The notes beneath the pieces were generated by a model. The model had not been told where the DNA came from, did no database searches, and saw only the letters and a list, made by a program, of their open reading frames with translations. DNA of 64,000 nt, from assembly GCF_029277445.1 (NCBI RefSeq), contig NZ_CP119566.1, forward strand, positions 696,501-760,500. The letters are read 5' to 3'. Numbering within the stretch: the stretch's first letter is position 1; every line of letters starts with the position of its first letter. Position numbers and translations under genes: made by a program. This document shows positions 35,001 to 43,157 of the stretch, one piece after another. The stretch comes from Pararhizobium qamdonense. GTDB lineage: Bacteria; Pseudomonadota; Alphaproteobacteria; Rhizobiales; Rhizobiaceae.

Positions 35001-37718
35001 CGGAAGGGCGAGCTGGCCGATATCGGCGCGGACGTCGAGTATGGCGGACTGCATGCTGCCGGTGATCGATGCGGTGCCGGTATCGAGCACGACATGCGCC
35101 TCGCCGTTTTCCAGCGGCAGGCGTGCGTCGATGCCGGCGAGTGCCGCGGTAATATCGAGCTTTTCACCGGCGCTGCCGTTCAGGGTCACCGTGCCGCCGG
35201 ACGCGGCGATCGCCAGCTCCTGCAGATTGACCGCGCCGTTTTCGATCGTGATCGTCGTTGGTGCTGCCAGTTGCAGCGGAATCTTCTTCGGTGCTGCGGC
35301 AAACGACTGGAGATTGATCGTCGTCTTGCCGCCAGCGCTCTCAAGGTCGCCGCGCGCTGTCAGGGGGGCCGCGTCATAGGTGCCGTCGAGGGCGAAGTTC
35401 GTCTTTGGCCCCTGTTGCTCGAAGCCGAGCTTCAGCCCGGCAAGGCGCGTGTCGCCCTGGCTGATCTCTTCGACGGTGACTGCGCCCTTGATCGCCAGCG
35501 CCTTCAGATCGGCGATGGTAATGTCGGCTGCGGGTTTGCTGATGACGAGATCGCCGCGCGTGATGCCCGACCCGTTGGCCTTGACGGCAACCGAGGTGAC
35601 GCCGTTGTCAGACGTGATGCTGGCCGTGCCCGCAAGGTCTCCGGACGCGGTCTGGCCCGCCATGGCGGCAAGCAATCCGAGGTCGGGGAAGTTGAAGGTG
35701 AGCGCGCCGTTCGGCTGGAAATCCGCCGTCAGGTCGAGCGCCCCCGTCAGCGTGTTCTGGCCGATTGTCGCTTCGATCGAGGGAAGGCTGGTCGCACCTT
35801 TGGCAGACGCGATTTCGGCCTTGGCGTTGATGGCCTGTCCATCCAGAGCGCCGGTGGCGGTCACTGTCGCATTCGGGCCGTTCTGGCCGACTGTTGCGTC
35901 GGCGTTGATTGCCAGATCGTTGAGCGTGCGTCCGGCAAGCGTTGCGCCATTCGCCGTCACCTCGGCCTTGATCGCCAAAGCATCGAGCGGGCCGCTGACA
36001 TCCGCCTTGAAATTGGCCGCACCCTTGGCGTCTGCAAGGAACCTGCCGATTTCCGGGACGACGCCGCTGATGGCCGCTGTCAGGTTTCCGGTTTCAAGTG
36101 CCGCCGATCCCATTGCCTCGATGGTTCCGGACTTCAGCGCGAGATCGCTCACCGTGACATTGCCATTCGCCCCGGTGCCGAGATTGCCGGTCAGCGCAAT
36201 GGTCGTATCAAATTTTGCCGCAAGCGCCGGGGGGAGAACGGCTGGCAGCGCGAAGAGCTTGAAGCCGGTGGCAAATGTGTTTTCCGCGATGGTGTAGGAG
36301 CCGGTGAGCGTTCCGCCAATGCTGGCGCTCTCCAGCGTCAACGGATCGAAGGAGACCGTTTCGGGGGTGACCGACAATGTACCGTCGATTTTCACGGGGC
36401 CTTTGACCAGGCGGTCGATATCGGCGCTGACGAAGCGCGTGGCGCCCGTCTCGATCGCTGTCTTCAAGGGGCCGGTCTTGGTCGAGAGATTGAAGCCGTC
36501 GCTGAAGGCATGCAGCTTGATCGCCTCGATCTCGCCCTGCGGCAGCGTTGCCTTGCCGATATCGGCGCCGATGTCGAGGACGGCGGCCTGGGCTTCGCCG
36601 ATCAGCGAAACGCTGGCATTGTTGATCGAGAGCTGCGCCTCGCCCTTTGCCAGCGGCAGGCGGAAGTCGATCGGGCCATTGGTACCCGTCAGGCTTGCCT
36701 GCAGGTCGTTTTGACCGGCTGTGCTATAGGTGCCGGATGCGGCAAATGTCAGCGCGGCGGTGGAGAATTTGCCTCTGTTGATGCGCATGGTCGTGCCATC
36801 GAGCGCTGCCGACAAATCGATGTCGGTCGTGCCTTGAAACAGCGGCCGGAAGGCGGGTGGCAAGAGATCGCTGAATGTGCCGCCGCCCTTCAGAGACAGG
36901 GTGCGAAATCCATCCGGAGCCAGCGTGTGCTCGCCGTCCACCTTCAGCACTTCATTGCCGTCCAGTGCTGCGGTGGCCGTGCCCGTCCATTTCGTCAGCG
37001 GACCATCGCCGGTGACCGAAATGCTGACCGCCGGTTCGCCCGGCAGGCGCATGGCCTTTGCCAGCAATCCGCCCTTCGGTTCGTTGATCGTGGTTTCGAG
37101 CTTCAGCTCGTTGGCGGCCGGATTGAAGACGATATCGGCAATCGCCTTGGCCTCCGGCCGGTCGCGCTGCGCAACCGCAAGAGCTGCGGCAATGCTGGCA
37201 TTGGTCGCATTCAGCTTACCCTGCGCATTCAGGAACTGATCGACGCCGGCAATATCCTTGCCGATGATGATTTCTTCCAGATCAAAGGCATCGATCTTGA
37301 CCTCGAGCGGCAAGGCGAAAGACTGGCGGACTTCCCTGGTTTCCTGCGAGGGGATCGGCAGCCGTTCAAGGCGCACGGACCCTGCCGATACGTTTGCCGC
37401 ATCAAAGCGCTTGGAGAACAGAGCTGTCGGCGACCAGTCGATCTTGACTTCACGGATTTCCGCATAGACGCCTTTGCTGTCGAACAGGGTTACGCTGGAG
37501 GCGGTGAAATCACCGGTCAGGAGTGCGCTCGGGTCGTTGATGCGAACGATCTGGTCCGGGGTCGAGGCATATTTCTCGATCATCGCGGCGACAAAACGCG
37601 CGCCGGGCGCGGTAAAGCCTGCGAATAGGACCAGAAGCACGAGGGCGATCAGGGCAAAGCTTGCGCCATAAGCCAGCCAGCGCGACGCGATTTTCAGAAA
37701 ACGGAGCAAACGATTCAT
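32007..37718 (-). CDS. tamB: Translocation and assembly module protein TamB, with internal tandem duplication
   Basis: A 1903-residue inner-membrane-anchored protein spanning the periplasm. It has an N-terminal membrane helix (about 10-33), then a very long beta-taco/AsmA-like repeat region, and the C-terminal DUF490 domain from about 1500 (LGGKVTISKAAITIPEKLP, GGNLVPTLDLDATSTAGSTT) ending in FYEKEY. Residues ~340-852 and ~853-1365 are two copies of the same 513-residue block, repeated at exactly 1539 bp (for example ITIADLKALAIKG and GEKLD occur in both). Works with TamA, encoded 98 bp upstream, in outer-membrane protein assembly or lipid transport. Confidence 0.93.
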   Translation of the reverse strand: MNRLLRFLKIASRWLAYGASFALIALVLLVLFAGFTAPGARFVAAMIEKYASTPDQIVRINDPSALLTGDFTASSVTLFDSKGVYAEIREVKIDWSPTALFSKRFDAANVSAGSVRLERLPIPSQETREVRQSFALPLEVKIDAFDLEEIIIGKDIAGVDQFLNAQGKLNATNASIAAALAVAQRDRPEAKAIADIVFNPAANELKLETTINEPKGGLLAKAMRLPGEPAVSISVTGDGPLTKWTGTATAALDGNEVLKVDGEHTLAPDGFRTLSLKGGGTFSDLLPPAFRPLFQGTTDIDLSAALDGTTMRINRGKFSTAALTFAASGTYSTAGQNDLQASLTGTNGPIDFRLPLAKGEAQLSINNASVSLIGEAQAAVLDIGADIGKATLPQGEIEAIKLHAFSDGFNLSTKTGPLKTAIETGATRFVSADIDRLVKGPVKIDGTLSVTPETVSFDPLTLESASIGGTLTGSYTIAENTFATGFKLFALPAVLPPALAAKFDTTIALTGNLGTGANGNVTVSDLALKSGTIEAMGSAALETGNLTAAISGVVPEIGRFLADAKGAANFKADVSGPLDALAIKAEVTANGATLAGRTLNDLAINADATVGQNGPNATVTATGALDGQAINAKAEIASAKGATSLPSIEATIGQNTLTGALDLTADFQPNGALTFNFPDLGLLAAMAGQTASGDLAGTASITSDNGVTSVAVKANGSGITRGDLVISKPAADITIADLKALAIKGAVTVEEISQGDTRLAGLKLGFEQQGPKTNFALDGTYDAAPLTARGDLESAGGKTTINLQSFAAAPKKIPLQLAAPTTITIENGAVNLQELAIAASGGTVTLNGSAGEKLDITAALAGIDARLPLENGEAHVVLDTGTASITGSMQSAILDVRADIGQLALPQGRIEAIRLTARSDAFNLSTQTGLINTRIETGNTQLTSADLDRLVKGPLKVETVLDVSPNRIGFDPVTIDSNHLGGTVNGAYEIAAKSLNAGFNLSILPAGLPTSVSTKFDTPITLSGMVTTGADGAVDVSRLAVGSGTIQAAGSVGLKDGALTAALTGTLPDLGKVLADASGIADFKVDATGPLDNLAIKAEVTSSGATLAGRTLSDLQLTADATANPDNPQAKIKATGALGGQAINVNADLVSENGRTSLPVLQVQIGDNRLNGKIQFTTDFLPQGNIDFTFPDVGLLAAMAGEKASGDLAGSASINSESGKTSIALKASGSGIRRGDLVITKPVADITIADLKALAIKGNLSVEAFAQGQNRVNGLKLDFTQQAGKTDVTLDGQYDGAPLNLRADIQTANGKTTVNLASFSAAPRKIPVKLSAPTTITIENGRVSLQKLTIGASGGTVAVTGSAGEKLDLDVNLNALPASLANTFVPSLGADGAISGKVDVTGTSAAPVVAYDLRWANAAIAQAKSAGVGALDIAAKGQFANNVVTLDTTLNGAGGLAFKAGGKVGITGNMPLDIKASGNLPFGLAADLLAAQGFTLTGAANVDLSITGAATAPQVTGTISTSGARFVDVRHNVAITDLTANVALDGRQANIQKLSGKLASGGTLDVTGTVGIAPGSGFPANLAIRLAKATYVDGSLFTASVDGALTLTGSLTATPVLGGKVTISKAAITIPEKLPASLSEIDIKHKNAPAKVRQMEADVRKDTGSGGSTKSGGIAFDLAVSAPSKLFVRGRGIDAELGGDLTIRGTAAEPAVSGAFEMRRGRLEILGKRLTFADGTISFGGNLVPTLDLDATSTAGSTTVTVNVAGPANNPAITFSSSPALPQDEILAQLIFNRSLSNLSALQIAQLASAVSELAGGGSNSLLSGLRNKLGVDDLDVSTDATGGATVTAGKYLNDRTYLELQSGAEAGGGKAIINLDVGRGVKLRGEAGASGAGGGIFYEKEY
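33621..35159 (-). repeat. Tandem intragenic repeat in tamB, copy 2 (C-terminal)
   Basis: Second copy of the 513-codon unit. It has diverged at many codons, yet spacing is kept without net insertion or deletion between the landmarks checked, so the duplication is old and under selection. Confidence 0.8.
35160..36698 (-). repeat. Tandem intragenic repeat in tamB, copy 1 (N-terminal)
   Basis: A 1539-bp unit whose landmarks recur at exactly 1539 bp downstream in copy 2: plus-strand GATCGCCTCGAT at 36519 matches GATCGCTTCGAT at 34980, and the GAYGAGATCGCCGCG region at 35546 matches 34007. Boundaries are approximate, set at the GSAGEKLD segment. Confidence 0.8.
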
Positions 37719-37816
37719 TGTTCATCCATAGCGCAAGTCGCGTTGCGGTGAAATTGCGGTTCCCCAAAACCGGCGCTTTGCATCCGGAATCAGGCCGTGG
37801 TGACTGCCTCAGGCAA

Positions 37817-39727
37817 TCAGAAGGATTGGCCGATACCGGCGTAGATTCCATATTTCGTGCCGCCCGGATAGGGATTCAGCGGCACGGCGACATCCAGCCG
37901 AATCGGCCCGAACGGCGTATTGTAGCGCAAGCCGATGCCGGCGCCGGCGCGGATATCGGAAAAATCCGGTGCCGTCTTGGCCGAGACCGTTCCCGCATCG
38001 ATGAAGGGAACGATGCCGATCGTGTCGGTAATGCCGATGCGCGCTTCCACCGTTCCATTGACATAGGAGCGTCCGCCGAGGATTTCATCGTCGCCGTTGC
38101 GCGGGCTGATCTCCTGATAGGAATAGCCGCGCACGGTGCCGCCGCCGCCGAGATAGAAACGCCGGTTTGCGGGGATGGAAGCCAGGCCATCGCCACCCGC
38201 AATCACACCGGCGCCGAGCCTTCCGGCGAGAACGAAACGGTTTTCCGCACCCAACCCGACATAGGCCGCCGCCGACCCTTCAAACGAACTGAAGAAGCTC
38301 TGGCCGTTGATCTCGTAGCTCGGCTTGGCATTGATCGAGGCGCGGTAGCCGGTTGTGGGATTGAGCTTATTGTCGCGGGTATCGCGGATATATTCGATCG
38401 GGATCGATGCGGTCAGATATTCGTTCTTTCCGAACGCATCCTCGACATCGGCCCAGGAAAGCTCGCCACCGGCCGAGACCGTGTCAGTATCGGACAGCTC
38501 GAACGTCGCCCCCGCCGCGCCCGTGAAAATCGTCGCCTTGTAGGCGTCGGGATCGAGCAGCTGCGCCTTCAGGCTGGCATTGAAAGTGGAGGCCGGCCCG
38601 AATGCGCCGGGCTTGGCGAACAGAAGACCGGCGGAATAATCGAGGCTGCCGACATCGGTTGTCTCGCCGATGCGGCTGACCGAACCCTCCAGGCGCAGGG
38701 ATTCGGCCCGGCCAAACAGGTTGCGATGCCCCCAATATCCCTGCAGGCCGAAGCCGTCCGTGGTGGAATATTGCGCGCCGGCGCCGAAATAGCGCTGCTT
38801 GCCTTCGGAAACCTCGATGGTCATCGGAATGGTGCCGTCAGGAGCAAGCTCGTTTGCCTGCTTGATGGTGATGCTGGAAAATACACCGAGCTGGCGCAAC
38901 CGGTCGGACGCCTTGCGCAGGGCTTCCGGAGAATAGGGCTTGCCGCCGTTCAGACGGGAATAATCGGCAACGAAAGTGGGGTCCACGGTCTTGGTGCCGT
39001 TGACGGTGACGGTGCCCACCGGAGCGACGGGGCCGCCTTCGGCTGCGATCGTGACATCGACGGTGTTGGTGGCGTGATCAGCGACGACGCTGCGCTCGAC
39101 CAGCTTGGCAAGCGGGCGTCCTTCTTCCTTCAAATCCTCGACGATCTTCTCGCCGGCCTTGATGATCAGCGTCGAATCTGCCCTGGCGCCGGACTTCAGA
39201 TATTCGTCGGGACGGCGGCCGACGGCGTCACCTTTCAGAACGACGTCGCCAAGGGTGAAAACAGGGCCGGGGGTCACGGTGATCTCGACGGGCACCGGTG
39301 CGCCGTCCGGAAAGACGGGATCGGGCGGCAGCGTGTCGATATCCTGACCGTTGACCTTGACGGCGACGGTGCCGCCGTAACGGGCCTGTTCGTAAAGCGC
39401 TGCCAGCAGGCGGTCGCGGTCGTCGCGCGCTTTGATGGCCAGGCCAAGATCGCCGGAAACCGGCTTGTCCTTGTCCTGAAACAGCCGCGAGCTGTTTTCC
39501 AGCGCCTCTTTCAGGTCTGGATCGGCGGAGGATTCGTTCAGTGTTAGGGTGAAATTGACGGGATCGACGATGTCGTTGGGTTCTTCGTCTTTTTCGAAAA
39601 ACCGCATGCCGAAGATCTTGAAGGCATAGGCGTCGGTCACCGACAGGGGTCCGCAGGCAGCCAGAACCGCGACCGCAAAAGCAGCACCAACCTTCCGATA
39701 CGCAACACTCATTGTCGGCAAACGCAT
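37817..39727 (-). CDS. tamA: Outer-membrane assembly protein TamA (BamA/Omp85 family)
   Basis: About 636 residues. A signal sequence (AAFAVAVLAACGPLSVTDAYA) is followed by POTRA-like domains to about residue 300 (for example VTVNGTKTVDPTFVADYSRL and ALRKASDRLRQLGVFSSITI). A C-terminal 16-strand barrel has the family signature GGGGTVRGY in lid-loop L6, and the final strand ends in GIGQSF with a terminal aromatic. The LAAC could also be read as a lipobox, but the downstream segment looks like a normal cleavage region. Start taken at ATG 39727; ATG 39712 is possible. Cotranscribed with tamB. Confidence 0.92.
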   Translation of the reverse strand: MRLPTMSVAYRKVGAAFAVAVLAACGPLSVTDAYAFKIFGMRFFEKDEEPNDIVDPVNFTLTLNESSADPDLKEALENSSRLFQDKDKPVSGDLGLAIKARDDRDRLLAALYEQARYGGTVAVKVNGQDIDTLPPDPVFPDGAPVPVEITVTPGPVFTLGDVVLKGDAVGRRPDEYLKSGARADSTLIIKAGEKIVEDLKEEGRPLAKLVERSVVADHATNTVDVTIAAEGGPVAPVGTVTVNGTKTVDPTFVADYSRLNGGKPYSPEALRKASDRLRQLGVFSSITIKQANELAPDGTIPMTIEVSEGKQRYFGAGAQYSTTDGFGLQGYWGHRNLFGRAESLRLEGSVSRIGETTDVGSLDYSAGLLFAKPGAFGPASTFNASLKAQLLDPDAYKATIFTGAAGATFELSDTDTVSAGGELSWADVEDAFGKNEYLTASIPIEYIRDTRDNKLNPTTGYRASINAKPSYEINGQSFFSSFEGSAAAYVGLGAENRFVLAGRLGAGVIAGGDGLASIPANRRFYLGGGGTVRGYSYQEISPRNGDDEILGGRSYVNGTVEARIGITDTIGIVPFIDAGTVSAKTAPDFSDIRAGAGIGLRYNTPFGPIRLDVAVPLNPYPGGTKYGIYAGIGQSF

Positions 39728-39908
39728 AATTTCCGCATTCCGCTGTTCAGGCCACTTCGAACACCTGCCTGCCATCACGGCAGGGGCACAATCGCATGAC
39801 AAGGTTTGCCGTTAGTTAACGATGACCCTACACAGCATTGACCGGAGGATGAAGGCTTTTTGCCCTCTTTTTATAGAAAACCCCTTGAAGTGTGGCATGA
39901 GGGGAACA

Positions 39909-39933
39909 AAAAACCCCGGATTTCTCCGGGGTT
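39909..39933 (-). terminator. Terminator downstream of the glycine-zipper lipoprotein
   Basis: AACCCCGGA (39912-39920) pairs with TCCGGGGTT (39925-39933) around TTTC. On the minus strand the stem is followed by a TTTTTTG run. It is 51 bp past the lipoprotein stop. Confidence 0.85.
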
Positions 39934-39983
39934 AAGCGTGGAAAAGCGGCGAACTGCCTGCCTTTTCCCGGTCGCGCCTGCAA

Positions 39984-40241
39984 TCAACGCGGGCAGTCGT
40001 CGATGTAGCGGCGGCCGTAGCGGTCGCGGTAGTAGCATTGGCCGGGCTGCTCAGAAACGTTGCCGATCACGGCGCCCGAAACGCCACCGATCGCAGCGCC
40101 AACGGCTGCACCGCGCACGTCGCCGGTGATGGCGCCGCCGATGATTGCGCCGGAAACCGCCCCGATACCGGCACCCTTTTCAGTCTGCGTGCAGCTCGCG
40201 ACGGATAAAGCGAGCAGGACAAGCACGATGGCCTTCTTCAT
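39984..40241 (-). CDS. Small glycine-zipper lipoprotein
   Basis: 85 residues. A short signal peptide ends in the lipobox LSVASC, with the lipidated cysteine near residue 17. The rest is a glycine zipper (GAGIGAVSGAIIGGAI, GAAVGAAIGGVSGAVIG) and a C-terminal tail with Cys and aromatic residues (CYYRDRYGRRYIDDCPR, two cysteines). Similar to OmpA-like glycine-zipper outer-membrane lipoproteins of unknown role. ATG 40241 is preferred because GGAG lies 6 nt upstream, rather than the in-frame start 12 bp earlier. Confidence 0.82.
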   Translation of the reverse strand: MKKAIVLVLLALSVASCTQTEKGAGIGAVSGAIIGGAITGDVRGAAVGAAIGGVSGAVIGNVSEQPGQCYYRDRYGRRYIDDCPR

Positions 40242-40726
40242 TTGTTTCTCCAAATTCTGGACGCGAGAGGCAAGTTCCCCGCCGTCCGTTTCTCCCCAGG
40301 AATGGAAGCTGGACTTTAAGGTCCCCCCTCCGGTCGAACTTGCACCTTCGAAAGATAAATGCCTGTCTGTGAAAGTCTACAGACATCCCGCACAATCCCC
40401 GTGGTGCCAAGTAATGCTATTCAACCTGAACGGAAGCTGAAGGCTGTTCCCTGCGTGACAGGCCGGTGCGTTTTCCCGCCCGCCAGGCCCTGCTGCGCAT
40501 GACGATTACCGCTGATCCGATTGAAACAGAATATAAGGACGGGATACTCCATCCCTGTCGCGCGGTCTTGACACAGATCAAGGTTAAGTGGAATGAAATC
40601 CATGACGGATAGTTTGGAACTGTTCAAAATTAGGGGCCTTTTGCCGCAGATGGCCGCGATAACCTTTGAAGAGGTTGACGCCGCCGTGCTTTGGATCAAA
40701 AAGACGGCAAGGTTCTGGAGACAATG
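40242..40726. other. hemA upstream region, no gene seen
   Basis: About 485 bp between the lipoprotein start and hemA. It contains the anaerobox at 40568-40581 and the promoters of both divergent genes. Open frames here have no supporting start signals. Confidence 0.5.
40568..40581. promoter_or_regulatory. FNR/FixK-type anaerobox upstream of hemA
   Basis: TTGACACAGATCAA matches the consensus TTGA(T/C)-N4-(A/G)TCAA for FixK/FnrN-family regulators. It lies 146 bp before the hemA start, consistent with oxygen-responsive control of haem synthesis in rhizobia. Confidence 0.7.
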
Positions 40727-41944
40727 ATGGATTTCGAGAGTTTCTTTAAAGGTGAGCTGGACGGCCTGCATCAGGAAGGCCGCTACCGCGTTTTTGCCGA
40801 TCTGGAGCGCCAGAGTGGACAGTTTCCCAAGGCGACCCGTTACAATTCGGCCGGCGAGAAACAGGACGTGACCGTCTGGTGTTCCAACGACTATCTGGGC
40901 ATGGGCCAGCATCCCAAGGTCACCGAGGCGATGAAACTCGCCATCGACCAGTGTGGCGCGGGTGCTGGGGGCACCCGGAATATTTCGGGCACCAACCATT
41001 ACCACGTGCTTCTCGAGCGCGAACTTGCCGATCTGCATGGCAAGGAATCAGCGCTGTTGTTCACCTCCGGCTATGTGTCTAACTGGGCAGCGCTCGGAAC
41101 GCTCTGTTCGAAGATTCCCGGTGTGATCGTCTTTTCGGACGCCGGGAATCATGCATCGATGATCGAAGGCATCCGTTCCTCCAAATGCGAGCGGGTCATC
41201 TTCAAGCACAATTCGCTCACAGACCTCGAAGCCAAGCTGCAGGCCGCCGATCCGCGTGCGCCCAAAATCATCGCTTTCGAATCGGTCTACTCGATGGACG
41301 GCGATATCTCGCCGATCAAGGACATCTGCGATCTCGCCGACAAGTATGGCGCGATGACCTATCTCGATGAAGTGCACGCCGTTGGCATGTACGGTCCGCG
41401 CGGCGGCGGCATTGCCGAGCGCGAAGGCCTGATGCACCGTTTGACGGTGATCGAAGGCACGCTCGGCAAGGCTTTCGGCGTCATGGGCGGCTATATCGCT
41501 GCGTCCACCGCATTGTGCGATTTCATCCGCTCGTTTGCTTCCGGCTTCATTTTCACGACGGCGCTGCCGCCGGCGCTTGCTGCCGGTGCGGTTGCGTCGA
41601 TCCGTCATCTGAAGGAAAGCCAGGTCGAACGTTTCGCCCACCAGGAGCGTGTCCGCCGGCTGCGCAACCTGCTCGACAAGAACGGTATTCCGCACCTCAA
41701 CAATCCCAGCCATATCGTACCGGTGATTGTCGGCGACGCGTCCAAGTGCAAGTGGATCTCCGATCTTCTGCTCGACAATTGCGGCGTCTATGTCCAGCCG
41801 ATCAACTATCCGACGGTGCCGAAGAAGACCGAGCGTCTGCGCATCACCCCGACGCCGCTGCATTCGGATGCCGATATCGACCATCTGGTCGGCGCGCTGC
41901 ACCAGCTCTGGTCGCGCTGTGCGCTGGCAAGGGCGGTTGCGTAA
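40727..41944 (+). CDS. hemA: 5-aminolevulinate synthase
   Basis: 405 residues, the normal length. A PLP enzyme of the alpha-oxoamine synthase family that condenses glycine and succinyl-CoA to 5-aminolevulinate, the first step of haem synthesis in alphaproteobacteria (C4 pathway). Conserved parts are [38 protein letters not shown] and the PLP lysine in [14 protein letters not shown] 40727 is 6 nt after GGAG; the adjacent ATG at 40724 is the alternative. An anaerobox lies upstream. Confidence 0.96.
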   Translation: MDFESFFKGELDGLHQEGRYRVFADLERQSGQFPKATRYNSAGEKQDVTVWCSNDYLGMGQHPKVTEAMKLAIDQCGAGAGGTRNISGTNHYHVLLERELADLHGKESALLFTSGYVSNWAALGTLCSKIPGVIVFSDAGNHASMIEGIRSSKCERVIFKHNSLTDLEAKLQAADPRAPKIIAFESVYSMDGDISPIKDICDLADKYGAMTYLDEVHAVGMYGPRGGGIAEREGLMHRLTVIEGTLGKAFGVMGGYIAASTALCDFIRSFASGFIFTTALPPALAAGAVASIRHLKESQVERFAHQERVRRLRNLLDKNGIPHLNNPSHIVPVIVGDASKCKWISDLLLDNCGVYVQPINYPTVPKKTERLRITPTPLHSDADIDHLVGALHQLWSRCALARAVA

Positions 41945-42034
41945 AACAACTGCCAAAGGCTTGAAGTTGGAATGCGGATTGTCGAAAGATGATCCGCATT
42001 TTTGATTCTTGGCAGGCTTTCAAGGGGACTTCGC

Positions 42035-43153
42035 ATGGGCATCGAGCGCAGGCTCAATCAGGTCATCGACCAGTTTCTCGAATCGGGGAAAATCACCGGG
42101 ACCGTGGTGCTTGCCTATCAGCATGGCCAACCGCTTTTCCGCCGCGCCGCAGGTTATGCCGACCGGGAAGCGGGCAGGCCGGTTGAATTCGACACGATCT
42201 TTCGCTTTGCTTCGCTGACCAAGCCCATCGTTGCGGCAACCGCGCTTGCGATGATCGATCGTGGGCTGATGTCTTTATCCGATAGCGTTGCCGCGCATCT
42301 GCCCTGGTTCCAGCCGAAGACGCCGGATGGCGTCGTGGCCGATATGTCCGTTCACCATCTGCTGACCCACACGTCGGGTCTGGTCTATGATGTGACGCTT
42401 GAGCATCTTCCTGATGGACAAGCCATCACTTGCGGATTGCTGGACACCGATCTCGATTTCGAGGCCAATTTCAGCCGTCATAACGCCGTGCCCCTGGCAT
42501 TTGCTCCGGGCGCCGCCTGGTCCTATTCCTTTGCCACCGATATTTTGGGCGCGGTGATTGCCAGGGTTCATGGCGGGTCGCTGGAAGATGCCGTGGTGAC
42601 CTATATTGCCGGTCCGCTGGGGATGGCCGACAGCCGTTTTCACGTTACCGACCCCGCGCGCCTTGCCGCGCCCTATGCCGACGCGTACCCAGCCGCGGTC
42701 CGGATGACCGATCCCTATTACGCGCCGGGAGAGGCAGGCTGGACGCTCGGGTTCTCGCCGTCGCGTATTTTCAATCCCAAGGCATTTCAGTCCGGCGGAG
42801 CCGGCATGGTGGGAACGGCGGGCGATTTCCTGGTTTTCCTGGAGACATTGCGGACCGGGGGCGGTGCTGTCCTGTCGCCGCAAACGGTGCATCTTGGCCT
42901 TTCCAACCGGATTGGCGGATTGGTCTCGGATCCCGGCTGCTCGTTCGGCTATTTCGGCGCCGTGGTCGATAATCCTGCCGAGGCGGCCACGCCGCAATCG
43001 GCCGGGACCGTTCGCTGGGGTGGCGTCTACGGGCACAACTGGTTCATCGACCGGGCCAATGGACTGACGGTGTTCAACATGAGCAACAATGCGCTGGAAG
43101 GCTGCATGGGCGAATTCCCCGGCCGGATCGTCGAGGCTGTCTACGCCGCGTGA
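42035..43153 (+). CDS. Serine hydrolase of the class C beta-lactamase / esterase fold
   Basis: 372 residues. The catalytic SxxK motif is SLTK (about residues 63-66, in FASLTKPIVA), and the second motif YSF lies near 165 in WSYSFATDILG. Near the C-terminus GVYGHNWFID fits the HxG/KTG-like third motif region. No signal peptide, so a cytoplasmic esterase or peptidase-like enzyme is likelier than a resistance beta-lactamase. AAGGGG 8 nt before the ATG sets the start. Convergent with dxr, with only 4 bp between stops. Confidence 0.83.
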   Translation: MGIERRLNQVIDQFLESGKITGTVVLAYQHGQPLFRRAAGYADREAGRPVEFDTIFRFASLTKPIVAATALAMIDRGLMSLSDSVAAHLPWFQPKTPDGVVADMSVHHLLTHTSGLVYDVTLEHLPDGQAITCGLLDTDLDFEANFSRHNAVPLAFAPGAAWSYSFATDILGAVIARVHGGSLEDAVVTYIAGPLGMADSRFHVTDPARLAAPYADAYPAAVRMTDPYYAPGEAGWTLGFSPSRIFNPKAFQSGGAGMVGTAGDFLVFLETLRTGGGAVLSPQTVHLGLSNRIGGLVSDPGCSFGYFGAVVDNPAEAATPQSAGTVRWGGVYGHNWFIDRANGLTVFNMSNNALEGCMGEFPGRIVEAVYAA

Positions 43154-43157
43154 CGTC

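Noticed and set aside
33912..37628. 1238-residue open frame on the plus strand over tamB
   Set aside because: Antisense to tamB; repetitive Arg/Gly-rich translation mirroring the tamB repeats. No ribosome-binding site or domain.
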